From contig CAXKWD010000008.1 in assembly GCA_964059195.1 (NCBI GenBank), forward strand, positions 46,604,502 through 46,668,501: a stretch of 64,000 nt of DNA. Reading direction: 5' to 3'. Positions 10,861 to 21,704 of the stretch are shown in pieces. The translations under genes were made by a program, and so were the position numbers. Under the pieces are notes generated by a model that saw only the letters and a list, made by a program, of their open reading frames with translations, was not told the origin of the DNA and ran no database searches. Every line of letters starts with the position of its first letter. Within the stretch, counting starts at the first letter, position 1. This DNA is from Ectobius pallidus. Lineage: Eukaryota; Arthropoda; Insecta; Blattodea; Ectobiidae.

Positions 10861-11554
10861 CAGTGTGATCCGTTTGTGATGTCAGAAAAGTAAAACGTTA
10901 TATTTAAGAGGTTAGTGTATATAGCTCTGTGCAATTTGCTGTAATATAAGTGGAAAGGATGGGAGTTAACAATCAGTGATGTTTCAGACTTCGGCAGTAT
11001 GGCTTGGCGGCGCTATCGTGCATAGAAGACAAAATGGTCATGCCACAACAGCACGCTCAGTGTTTAGTATGGTATTCATGCGAAGTTTTCTAGTGTAATA
11101 CAAACACAGCGGGCTTTCCAATGTCAGTACAACTGCCCCTTCGCATCGAGACATTGTTAACTGGTATCACATGTTCTTGGAAGATGGTCTCAAAATGCCT
11201 CGTACAGACGGAAGGTTACGTGATAGGACTTGACTCCTCCAGATTTTTTGTGTGGGGGTACATCAAGTCAACTGTGTACACACAAAGACTACAGAATGTA
11301 GCTGACCTATGACAGATGATTACAGCGGCCTTGCAGCAAATCACTCCAGAAATGCTCAGCGCCCCGTGGCAGAACCTGTCCACAAGGTATGATCTGTGCC
11401 ACATTCGCAATGGCGGTCATGTTGAGTGCGAATGTGCTGGAATACAAAACTTACAGGTTTCCTACACCTGTTTGTACCATTAACAATTAATAAATTTAAA
11501 TAGTTTCTTGTACACAATGCTTTACTTTTCTGACATCTCTAACGGATCACCCTG
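10861..11554 (+). mobile_element. Mariner/Tc1-type derivative with transposase remnant
   Basis: The ends form inverted repeats of about 38 bp: CAGTGTGATCCG at the left and CGGATCACCCTG at the right, sharing ACTTTTCTGACATC further in. TA flanks both sides (10,859-10,860 and 11,555-11,556), the standard target of this superfamily. Inside, 11,230-11,430 encodes transposase C-terminal residues DSSRFFVWGYIKSTVY and, in another frame, an RNGGHVEC-like end, similar to the LTPPDFFLWGYIK and NGGHFE segments of insect mariner-like transposases. At 694 bp it lacks roughly half of a usual element, so it is an internally deleted, non-autonomous copy. Confidence 0.8.
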
Positions 11555-11989
11555 TATATAAACAGAACGAAATTTCGACTCGAAAGTTTTGGATGAGCAT
11601 GAATATCTGAATAACTTAAAACTTAAATACATTATCAACAAAAAATGGAAAAAGCTCATCCAGAACACGGCCATGTAGATTCATGGTGCGCTTCACAACT
11701 TCATGAGTAGGCGTGTTTTAAAATACAAAACATGTTTCAGTGGTAACTCTTTTTACACACCAAAAATTTCGCTCATATGCCACATTCACGGCATACTTGT
11801 CTTTGCAGGTGAGCCCTCCCTATGGGAAAACTGGAAGGAAGTGTAAGGTTACCACACTCGAAAGAGCTGACCTAACTTCAAAATGGACCTGCCAAAATGA
11901 TGATTGGGTTCCCGGGAAGGACACTTGAAATGAACAAAACAGAGCGTCAAGTTTTTGTTTCTTTCTGTAAATTTAATTTGGAGATGCCG

Positions 11990-12770
11990 TCGATTTTTTT
12001 TCTTTCAGGTTCAATCTTTTCCAAATACAAAATTTGCATTACATTAAAAATTTTAGTTCATTTAAGTTTTGTACAGAGAAAACGATGTCGCAATTTACAT
12101 ATCAATACAATTAATTAATTATAGATACAAATATATTTTCTTCTATAATTATTTACCTTTGGCTAAAATTTCTATTTACAAATGTTACAATGTCTTTTGT
12201 AGAGACATAATCAGGTAACTGCGGGCATGCCCTTGAACTGCCCTGAGATGTGCAAAACAATTAGGGTGTGAAGGAGGTGGGCCATAGAGTAAGAATTCGC
12301 CAGTTGCAACTAAGCCATCCTCTTAGCAGAAGCTGTCCGAGCGACTTACTACCTTCGTAAAAACGTTGTGTACACGTATTCTACAATTTGTTCATATTAA
12401 AAGAGGAATTGTATAATCTGGGATAAAACTAGAATTGTGTTTTAGACCTGCAGATGTGAAACATTTAGGTTCAATTAAACGATTTGTTTGACATATGCAG
12501 GATATTTCTTACTAAGCTTACGTTCTTCTAATGAAGCATATCAGTAGTCTCAGCCCTAACAAGGGACGAGTGAAAGTTGTCTAGCCGGTGTAGTAAACCC
12601 CGCCCCTACTATTGTGCGCGAACTCTCACTAGGAATGTGGACCATGTCCGAAATTACATGAATATATCTAAAAAATAAAATTTGTGTAATTTACATATTT
12701 TAATTAAATGAAAGAAAATCCATATAAATCCTGAAAAAGAAAAAAGCCAATTAAAAGGAGTCAAGACCTA
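11990..12770 (+). repeat. Dispersed repeat family D1, first copy
   Basis: About 11,990-12,190 and 12,665-12,770 match 25,826-26,016 and 26,128-26,230 in the same order and orientation at roughly 85-90% by eye. The stretches between the two blocks differ (about 470 bp here, about 110 bp in the second copy). No coding motif was recognised. Confidence 0.7.
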
Positions 12771-13160
12771 AGTTTCTACGCTTGGACTGTCTCCACAGTC
12801 CAAGACGTAGGCACTTCTCACAATGGCCTAAAGATGGGTTGCGGCAAAAAATAATAACGCAGGGAGCAAATTAATAAACAGTAAAGCTAAAGATGAAATA
12901 TTTAAAAGAAAAATCTATTAGTAAAAAATAAATTCAGGCAGGGATGTTTGAGAGCAGACAGCAACTACGCGCCAGGGGTTAGCTTGGAAAGGACGCCATG
13001 TCGCAAGACAATGGCAGGAAAGAGAGAAATACAATTACATTACACAAAGAAAAACGTACACTAAAGAAACTAGAAGAAAGAAAAACTTAAGATACTACAA
13101 CAAGTTGGGAAAGATGAAAAAACAGAAAGCATATAAGATTCAAAGCATACTACTTAACTG
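12771..13160. other. No feature seen
   Basis: AT-rich sequence without a credible frame or a clear repeat. Confidence 0.5.
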
Positions 13161-13189
13161 GTGCCGTGTCTTACAATGACCACGGGGAA

Positions 13190-13560
13190 CGCGTGCCCCC
13201 CCCCCCTCACATATGTTTTCCATCTTTATATGAAAACTACGCTGAGCGCGGCTCTGCAAACATTGCTGCCATCGAAACTCCAAAATTACTCAATCTTACA
13301 ATGTATTAGAATGTCTGAAGCCTATAGTGAACCGAGATTACGAGCCTGGGTAGTTACCTAGCTCAGACAAGCCAACTCACCACAAAAGGCAGCCATTAGA
13401 GAAGGAAAGATGCCGGAAGTCACGTCGGCATCAGGCCGCTAAAGGTAAGTTGCGCTGTTCATCGCCAGAGAGCAAGATCTCTATGAGCATGCGCAGTGAA
13501 TGAACAAATACGCACGAAGGCTGGTAGATTGGGCCACAGTGCAGGGCAGCCATTCCATTG
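13190..13560 (+). repeat. Dispersed repeat family D2, uninterrupted copy
   Basis: Matches 28,679-28,971 plus 29,769-29,850 at about 90% by eye. Because this copy lacks the 794-bp insert at 28,972-29,765, it serves as the empty site for that MITE. It begins after a run of 11 or 12 C residues near 13,197. A partial relative lies at 18,310-18,420. Confidence 0.75.
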
Positions 13561-15708
13561 TTACGGTCCAGGCATCTATTCACTTTAGGAGTCTTCACAC
13601 TCATTTTTAAGATAAATTTTCAAAAGTGTTAACAACAAGTTGCCTTTAAACAGTACTTCACCCCTGATATATTTTTAATCCCATGTCAACATTAATCATT
13701 AAAGAAATTGACAAAACAAAAGTACCCTGTTACGGTTCAGACTCACACAGAAGGTTACCCATGTCATTTTTGTAAAGACATACAAATCTCTTGTGAGTTG
13801 TCACAACTTTACAGCGAATCATATTTTTTTCTTCTATATAAATGTTCCAGGATAATTATGCACTATTGATCAACCTCTAATTTTCAATAATTAACACACA
13901 ATAAAATTACAAAATATGTTACGGTCAGACACTGTGTAAAATCACACAAGATAAAATTACTTAACAAATTAAGAAACTAGAAAATTTACACATGTTTTGC
14001 ACAACCTAGGAACCCTGAGCATTTAACTAGTCAAAATAAGTCATTTAACATAAACTTAGCCCCTTTCATAGGGTTTATAAAACTGTTGTCACAAAGAAAT
14101 TGTGAATACGTATGAGCATGTCTTATTGTCTAATTAGAAACAACGTGTCCACTATTATTAGTGACAGTAGGTAGTTCGACAACACAAGAAATGACTGAAG
14201 CCTTTTCTATAGAGATGGACTTTTTTTGAGGCCATATCCAAGTGGGAATACCACTGGAATGCATATAGTTGAGTCTGTAATCGTCACTGATAATGTTAAG
14301 TAGGCCTACCTCAGCATAGTATGTCTTTTCAGGGGTAACTTCTTTCCACCTTTCAGCTTGACAAGGACAAAATGACAGAATTTAATTCGAGAAGGACTTT
14401 TAATTCACTCTGATGACTAGACTAAGGAAGGGTGATAATAAACTGTCTTGGTGAAGCACCTGAACTTGGTTTGACCGACTAGTAATTTATTTCCGGTTGG
14501 GGGGCTACAATGAATACCAGACTACTTTTTCTCTGGTTTTGACTTCACATGCTGGCACCCACAGCATTCTCACTACTGAAATTATAAAACTGCTCAGGTG
14601 TATTCACAGAATATTTTTGACTCTTCCCTGGAATCCGAATATTGTGATTCGTCTTCCAACTCCATCCACTGCCACTTTCCCATGGAATGGTGCCTAAATA
14701 TTCCATTCAATTTCTAGAGAAAACTTGTTCCTGAAGAATATGAGATTGAAAAAGGTAAAACTTTTTTCATTGTGCTGCTGAACCATTAGAAAATACTTTC
14801 TTAACTATGTTAGTAGGGCTAAATTAGTTAATTCTGCTTTCAGTCTCGTGTGATTGTCTTCAGGAATGTCCGGACAGAAAATTATATTGAACAAATATTT
14901 TTATTACATAACCATTACTCAGTGGAGTTCCTGTCTGAACATTGAATTTTTACGAATTTAGATGAATTTTCTTGTTTTTTGTTTACATTTTGAATTCATT
15001 ATTTGTATTCTCCACTTTATAAACTTTGACTTGTTCCGTATCCGTTGACTTACTGTCTTTGGGATATCTTGGATTGCATTAACACACCATATTACAATTT
15101 CCCATGATCCATATCTTTATTCCCTATCACAAATTTGTGATCTTGTCTAAATAGTCGAGACAGGCAACAGCAGTGAACAGTGCTGTCAATGAGCTGACTG
15201 AATTAATCCATCCTGTGCAATGAATGAGTATTTCTACGGAAAATCTATCTGTAATACATTATATGTACAAGTTCATCCATTTCCACTTCAGCTTTATTCC
15301 ATTTCAAATAGGATGACTGCCTACATGTCCCTTAACGTTCGGTAATGGAGTTGCTAATTAATTTTGAAACCGGTTCTTTTACTGTAACATATTTTCCAAA
15401 ATCCAGTCTATCACAGTCTGCCTTTTAAGCTCATTTTTTCACCTAGAAATTGTTCAAATTAATGGTTAATTTAAAACTTACGTCAGCACAGGTTATTTGT
15501 CCCCAATTTTGATGTCTGGACTATAACGCTAATTAAATGGAAATAAATTAATGTGCTAAAATTTTAATAAGTGTTAACCCTGCTTGTTACAAAATATTAA
15601 ATATTACTATTGAACAAATTATTGTTAACATATAAAATAAACGTTTTGACAAATGCACAGAATGTCAGAAATATGAGTAAAAAATTCATAATTACCTCTT
15701 GGTAGTAA
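13561..15708. other. No gene seen
   Basis: AT-rich intergenic sequence. The only longer frames lack recognisable motifs and show no codon bias. Confidence 0.5.
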
Positions 15709-15716
15709 ATAATAAT
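15709..15716. repeat. 8-bp hAT target-site duplication, left
   Basis: ATAATAAT, repeated at 18,031-18,038 directly outside the inverted ends. Eight base pairs is the hAT length. Confidence 0.8.
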
Positions 15717-18030
15717 TAGAGCAACCCAAAAGCATAATAAGCATAAAAAGCATAACAGGACTTTAGACTTGTGGTTGCTACCCGGAATATAAATTTGGCA
15801 GTCTAAGGATCTGGATGGAACTAATTTTAAAAGCACAATAAAGCATTTTTTTAAAAAATAAAGCATAAAAGCATAATATTTAAAATAGAGCACAATTTTT
15901 GGCAAATAAACTGCCTGCTTCATTGCACTATAAAACTACTCAATCAACAATGAGAAGCTAGTTTCTCAACAATGGAAATTTCAAACTTAAGAAGTAAAAA
16001 TATAACTGTAGTTCTGTGAGGAACAGGACAACAATTAAAATAACCATTATTGAGTACAAGTTAACGGTTTTATGGTCAGTACACACTCTGAATCAGAGGG
16101 GTTCACATCTATTTAATACCAGCATGCCGAAAACTTATGTAATTGTGATACAAAGGGTTCGCGAGTTTCCTACAGACAATTTTGTGGCTGAAAAGGGGAA
16201 ACTATTGTGTTCCTTATGTTCAGAGTGCATTCATTTCGAAAAGAAATCCATTATGCAGAAACATGTGGAAAGTTTTAAGCATAGATCTCGGAAACAGAGT
16301 GATGGACAAGGTTCAACTTCAGGTGGTCCTAGCAGTATACGCAACAGTATGTTACTTCAAGTATGGCAGCGTAAGGAGAAATCAAACAATAATATGAAAG
16401 AAATGGTGGCAGCATTCACTTCTTCCTGTATTCCATTGCATGTTTTTCGTAATCAACGTTTTCGCCAGTGGATTGCAACAGCTACAAGTATGCAGCCGGC
16501 TCCTAGTGAAACCACTCTAAGAAGGTATCTTACAAAGTGTGCTGAAGACGACTTACAAGAAACTAAGTCAAAATGTGAGGGGAATTCTGTCTATCTAGTG
16601 ATTGATGAAACAACAGATATAAAGAACCGTAAGGTGGTGAATATTCTTGTTGCTCCACTGGGTGTTGTGAATGAAAAACCCCGACTTGTGAAAACTAAAA
16701 TTGTTGAACACTGCAATGCCGATGTTATAGTAAATTTAATACTTGATACATTAGATCTTATTGGTGCTCACAGAATCAATTTTGTTGTTCTAATATCAGA
16801 CAGTGCACCATATATGCTTTCTGCTGGCAGGCGACTGGTTGGAGTTGCACCTCACCTTTTACATTGTACATGTTGGGCTCACATATTACATCTGGGTGCT
16901 GAAGAGATTAGGTTTTCGTTAAAAATTGCTGATGAATTCATTGCAGCATTTTGCTTTAGCAAAATCTCCAGCCAGAAGTGAGAGATTGCTGGACTGCCTC
17001 AAAGAAGCAGGAACATTTGTTCCTGTAATAACGCGCTGGGGGACATGGCTGAAGGCAGGAACATGTCATTGCATGAATTTGAATGCAGTAAAACAGTGGA
17101 TTGACTTGGAAGATGGTGAAGGCAGTGCTGCATTAACAAACTTAAAGCGACTGGTTGAAAATAAAATTTCTGATGGACTCTGCAATCAAATACAGGATCT
17201 GGAATCAGACAATCAAGATGCAACACAGGTCTGGCTTCTTCTATCATCAATTCTTCAGATGGTTCGAAGTTCAGGTGCAACTTGTAAAAAATTGGCAGGA
17301 TATATGAATGAACGTCATCCTGCTCTAAATTTCTGGAAGAAAGTTCAGAATTTAGATTAAAAAATAGCTGTTCCTGAGAAGATTTCTTCCATTTTTACTT
17401 CGGGTGAACTGAAACGTTTCTCTGGCATTCATGTTCCAGTGGAAGAAATATCAACATATGCAGCAATGGTACATGGACAAGATTTGTCTCCAACTTCTGC
17501 CTTATCCTTCTGGCAGAAACATTCCAGCAAGATGCATATCCTAAGTAAGCTGGCAATGAAGGCAATTATGGTTCCTCCATCATCTGCTTCAGTTAAGAGA
17601 ACCTTTTCTACTCTCAATTGGATTTTGAACTCTAAACACTCATGTCTGACAAAAGAAAATCTGCAGTCTCACCTACAACTGGCAATTAATCAAAATCAAT
17701 ATCAGGAGAGTGGTGTTCATCAGGAGACTGCAAATGACAGTGACAGTGACAAGGATGACTAAATTTTCATTCATTTCATTACTAGCTTGCTTAGACTCTA
17801 CAGTATGTTCTTATAAAATGTTAACGTATTAAGGCACTAAGGTAGCCTGCAAAGTAACATTAGACACACAAAAAAAAAATCAGTTTGATGGTATAATATA
17901 CATAAACTGTATTTGTCTTAAGTTTATTGATCTATTATTTATGTTAAAAAATAAAGCATAATAAAGCATAATTTGGAAAAATATAAAGCATAATTGTCAA
18001 AAAAAATAAAGCGTAATGTGGGTTGCTCTA
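15717..18030 (+). mobile_element. hAT transposon, near full length
   Basis: Ends are TAGAGCAACCC at the left and GGGTTGCTCTA at the right, flanked by the 8-bp duplication ATAATAAT. Sub-terminal regions on both sides are rich in AAAGCATAA-like repeats, a common hAT feature that may bind transposase. The 2.3 kb element carries one plus-strand transposase gene (16,124-17,762), now frame-broken. Confidence 0.9.
16124..17762 (+). pseudogene. hAT transposase, CGGBP1-like N-terminus, frame-broken
   Basis: The plausible start is the ATG at 16,124 (MPKTYV); the GTG frame opening further upstream is less likely. Near residues 25-55 is a BED-like zinc finger with CSLC and a KHVESFKH end, as in CGGBP1-type hAT proteins. 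The catalytic region follows with YLVIDETTDI (first Asp) and LISDSAPYM (second Asp), then a Cys/His-rich CTCWAHILHLG. The frame shifts between about 16,925 and 16,980 (first frame ends 16,981, second runs 16,926-17,360), and a TAA at 17,358-17,360 ends the second. The last part (17,439-17,762) holds the hAT dimerisation segment with SSASVKRTFSTLNWI and ends in an acidic tail. At least two lesions make it inactive. Confidence 0.85.
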
Positions 18031-18038
18031 ATAATAAT
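18031..18038. repeat. 8-bp hAT target-site duplication, right
   Basis: ATAATAAT, identical to 15,709-15,716. Confidence 0.8.
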
Positions 18039-19307
18039 ACTTCATAAGACTAGTAACAAACTGAACAACAACAAGAAATAATCAGCTAGTCGTCCAGGCT
18101 GGCAATAATAAGGCTTAAATACAAACTGCTATTTTTCAAGAAATTGGTTGCTTTCGTTATGTTGAAATGTAACAATCAATAACAAAATGTTACTTGTAGA
18201 TCATAAGATGTGAGTACTGACACTTAAAAATACAAGCCTTTAGCTTTCATTTGACATTTAACATGTCCACCTTGCTTAAAAATATATTAATGGTAAAATA
18301 TGCTCACTTTTCATGGAATGGCTCAGGAGTACAAGAAAACAAAGATTGCCTACTCAACCCAGTGGCGCTGAGCGCAAACAGAATGGGAAACAATTGTGGC
18401 GGCGACTTTAGCCGTCATAAATCGTTCCCGCCTATTTCTAAAACTTCTAGTTTTAAGCAGAGAAGTACTTAACATTCTTGCTAGTTTTCACAAAACTTTA
18501 AGCTAAATACTGTTCGCTATTTTCTGGCTGGAAATTCGTGAATATGGCATGCTTCACTTGCTGAAACTATAAATACACAAAAAGGTCAAGTTCGTTCTTG
18601 TTGGTGAGAACTTTTAATGTCGTTGCCATGCTACATAGTTTTATTAAGTATTTCAAAAATTAGCACTGGACATTATCGGGAGTCACAATTGGGGAAAACT
18701 ATTTCAGTGATCGGTTCGACACGTTGGTTGGATGTCACGTCCAAAACAACCATCGCGTTTGGTCCGGGTTGGAGACCTTTTGACAAATCCACGTCAGAAT
18801 CTTCACTCGGCCACTTCATGCGGGGGTCTATAAGAATAATAAGTGCCATACCTGTACTCACTTGATTTGCGTCTGGTCCCTCCGAGATCGGCTGAGGCAC
18901 ACTTACACTAGACCTTCCTATTGAGTGAGAACTTGGTGTATTTAGGTGAATTCATTGGTGGCAGCTAGGCGAGATATCTCTGGTTGTTGATTTCACGTGA
19001 ACAGCCTGCTGTCAACCATTTTCACCGGGGAATGCAAATTTGGATAGATTTCTGTCTGCTGTCGCTCACCACGTCGAAATCTTGGAGAACATGCCAGCAT
19101 CCATCTCAACCAGAATTACAGGTCATCATAACTGCAACATTAATTTGAAACCGGGAAAAAAAATTCCAAAATAGATTTTCTACACTTGTGGGAATATACA
19201 AATTTAAGGAAAAGTTACATTACTTAATTTTTAATTTACACTGGAGGCAAAACATAAAGTTGTAAGTTAAGTAAACGTGCTCTTAAGTTTATTTTCATAA
19301 TGAATTA
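18039..19307. other. Intergenic; D2 fragment and possible Gypsy 3' tail
   Basis: 18,310-18,420 resembles the D2 flank at 29,830-29,930 (AACAATTGTGGCGGCGACTT-like core). A minus-strand frame at 18,673-18,900 lies downstream of the Gypsy copy B integrase on the same strand and could be its 3' tail. It shows no recognisable domain. No LTR border was found. Confidence 0.45.
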
Positions 19308-20240
19308 TTAGTTATTTCTTTTTAACACGGCTGACATGCCATTTAGCGGACTTGCCGTTAAATGGATCTTTAACCAATACGGTACCTGGAGACAGAAACT
19401 AACAATCACAAGGGGACCATGGAATATATGTACGAGCTTGGAGGTGAATTTCGCAGCTGCATCACTGCGGGGGAAGATTTTGACGAACATTTTATCTCCT
19501 ACCTTCAACTTCACTGGTTGCCGGCCCTTATTACATTTGTTTATCACTTTGTTGTGAGACAATTTCAAAGTGGCTGCTGCCCTTTTCCACATGTCTTTTA
19601 CTTTAGTATTATCTCGAGGGTCAGGGAGCAAATCATTAATGGACCATAGATTGCACAGAGGGTTATTGAGTCTGAATCCTGACATCACAGGCACGGGAGA
19701 GTGCATATGAGACTCATGTTTCGCGGAGTTAAACGCAAACTGAAGCCAGTTCCAGGATAAATGATCCTCCGAGTGATAAGCTGTCACGGCAGCCTTCAGA
19801 TTGCGGTTAAAGCGTTCGCCATGGCTGGGTTGCGGATGGTACGGAGAGGTCGTTACATGTCTGAAACCGAGATCAAAACAAAATTTGTTGAATTGCCTCG
19901 ATGCAAAGTATTCGGCATTATATGACACTAATGATCGATGGAATCCAACCACAGCAAAAACCTTAATTAAACATTCAATAGTTGCATTAGTATTAGCCTC
20001 TCTTACCGGAAACATCCAACAATTTTGTAAAGGAATCTACTATTACCAAAGTGTGAGCATTACCTGATTGAGACCAAGGAAATTTCCCAAATTAAATTAT
20101 AAGTAATCTGCCCGAAGGGCTTTTGGAACTTCGGAGGCAGCCTTGCCTTTCCAAACGGACTATTCCTTAATTTTGCTCTTTATCTTATCAATACCAAGGA
20201 GGCCGCCTACCGCAGACTCGTGGAAATAACAAAACACATT
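19308..20240 (-). pseudogene. Gypsy integrase
   Basis: An H2C2-type start (GGLLGIDKIKSKIKE, then a stop) lies near 20,230-20,150. The first catalytic Asp is in VIVDSFTK near 20,050. A one-base frame change separates it from the 235-codon frame 20,015-19,308, which holds the rest of the core: the second catalytic position reads SYNAEYF, so the expected Asp is Tyr, and the Glu is kept in SHGERFNRNL. The C-terminus has a GPLVIV segment of the DNA-binding SH3-like domain. Loss of one catalytic residue plus frame breaks makes it dead. Confidence 0.85.
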
Positions 20241-20616
20241 GTCAAATTATGCGGAAGGCACCATAATACGAGATGCCATTCTCCTAGAAGGCGCACTACA
20301 CAAAATGCCAGATTTAACTATGTACTGTGAGATTCTCTCACTAGCGTTTATACGGTCACCCTTAGCTTGAAATTCCTGAATGGATTTGAAAGCAAGCGGA
20401 AATTTAGACAAAACCTGCGAGTAGCTGAGGGTGAATATTTGGGGCAGTGTGTACTTCTGGCATTGTTTCTGAGTTCTCTCGAACACCAAATATACGAGGT
20501 AATGCATCGGCCACTTTATTGTCCGAGCCTCTAACATGCTTTGCGGAGAACTTAAAAACTGAAAACCTTATGGGCTATCTTGCTATTCTGTCTGTGGTTC
20601 TAGGCTTGGCCAAAAC

Positions 20617-20943
20617 TCAGCTGAGAGCTTGGCAGTCTGTTTCCAGCTCAAACTTAACATGTTCTATGTACATGCAGAATTTTTCCATTGCAAATAGAAC
20701 TGCCAAATCTTCAAGCTCAAAAATGCTGTATACTCGTTCTACTTCAGTCAGAATCCTACACGCATAGGCGATATCCCTACGACCTACAGGAGAGTATTGT
20801 AATAGCACACCGCCAACTGCCACATGCCATGCATCTGTCTGAATTACAAATTTTTTATTGAAATCAGGCATCATGAGAACTGGAGGTTTCACTATTCGTA
20901 TCTGAAGTCCATCAAATGTTTTCTCACAAGCCTCAGGCCACAT
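20617..20943 (-). pseudogene. Gypsy RNase H domain
   Basis: A 108-codon frame with FVIQTDAWHVAVGGVLLQ, the RNase H start with its conserved Asp and G-VL pattern, and later FELEDLAVLFAMEKF with the conserved Glu in the family's E-x-E/A-L-A context. It would degrade template RNA during reverse transcription. The usual DASxxG motif is degraded (Ser replaced by Trp). Confidence 0.75.
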
Positions 20944-21704
20944 AAATTAATCCCCCTTCATGCATAGGGCGTTTAAAGAAGAAGCAATATCAGCAAAATT
21001 CGGAATGAACTTCTTTAAAAAAATATCATGCCGAGGAATCGAGCCACACCCTTTACATCTTTTCGCGGCTAAAACTCGGATCACACGAGTGCGTCTGGAT
21101 CAATAGTGACTCCCTCAGCAGAGACTAATGACCAAAGAACGACAGTTTCCGGTCAGCCATAGTGGCTTTTTCCGGATTAACTGTGAGTCCAGCGGCTCTC
21201 AAGCATTCGAGCACCACTCGCACGTGATCTTTATTATGCTCTTCGAAGGATTCCGATTATATGACCAAAATCATCTAGATAGTGGAAGACAGACAAATTT
21301 AATATCTGAGAATAGGTAGTCGAGGAGTTTGGTCAAGACAGAGCACCCGTGGCTAAATCGAACGGAACGCGGGTATACTCATACAAATCCCATTCTGTCG
21401 CAAAGGCTTTCAAACGTTTAGAATGTTCAGTCTAGAGGATCTGGTAAGACGCCTGATTCAAATCTAATGAAGTAAAGAATTTAGCCTTGGAGAAGAAGCA
21501 AAATGAAGAAAGAATGCCAAGTATTGGCACTAAGTCAATTTTTATTTTAGCGTTTAGGTACCGATAGTCAACTATTGGACGGAATTTACCTCCAGATTTC
21601 TGTACAAGGAAAATAGGACCACTATAATTTGACTTTGATTTTCTAATAACACCTTGTTCTAACATAGTTTGGATATGTTCCTGGATCATTCCATGTGAAA
21701 TCAA
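20944..21704 (-). pseudogene. Gypsy reverse transcriptase
   Basis: 21,704-21,432 is open with MLEQGVIRKSKSNYSGPIF, VDYRYLN and SLDLNQASYQI. The last holds the first catalytic Asp of RT. The YLDD box follows in another frame at 21,281-21,270. The region between has stops. The N-terminal edge is cut by the DNA transposon at about 21,683. Confidence 0.8.
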
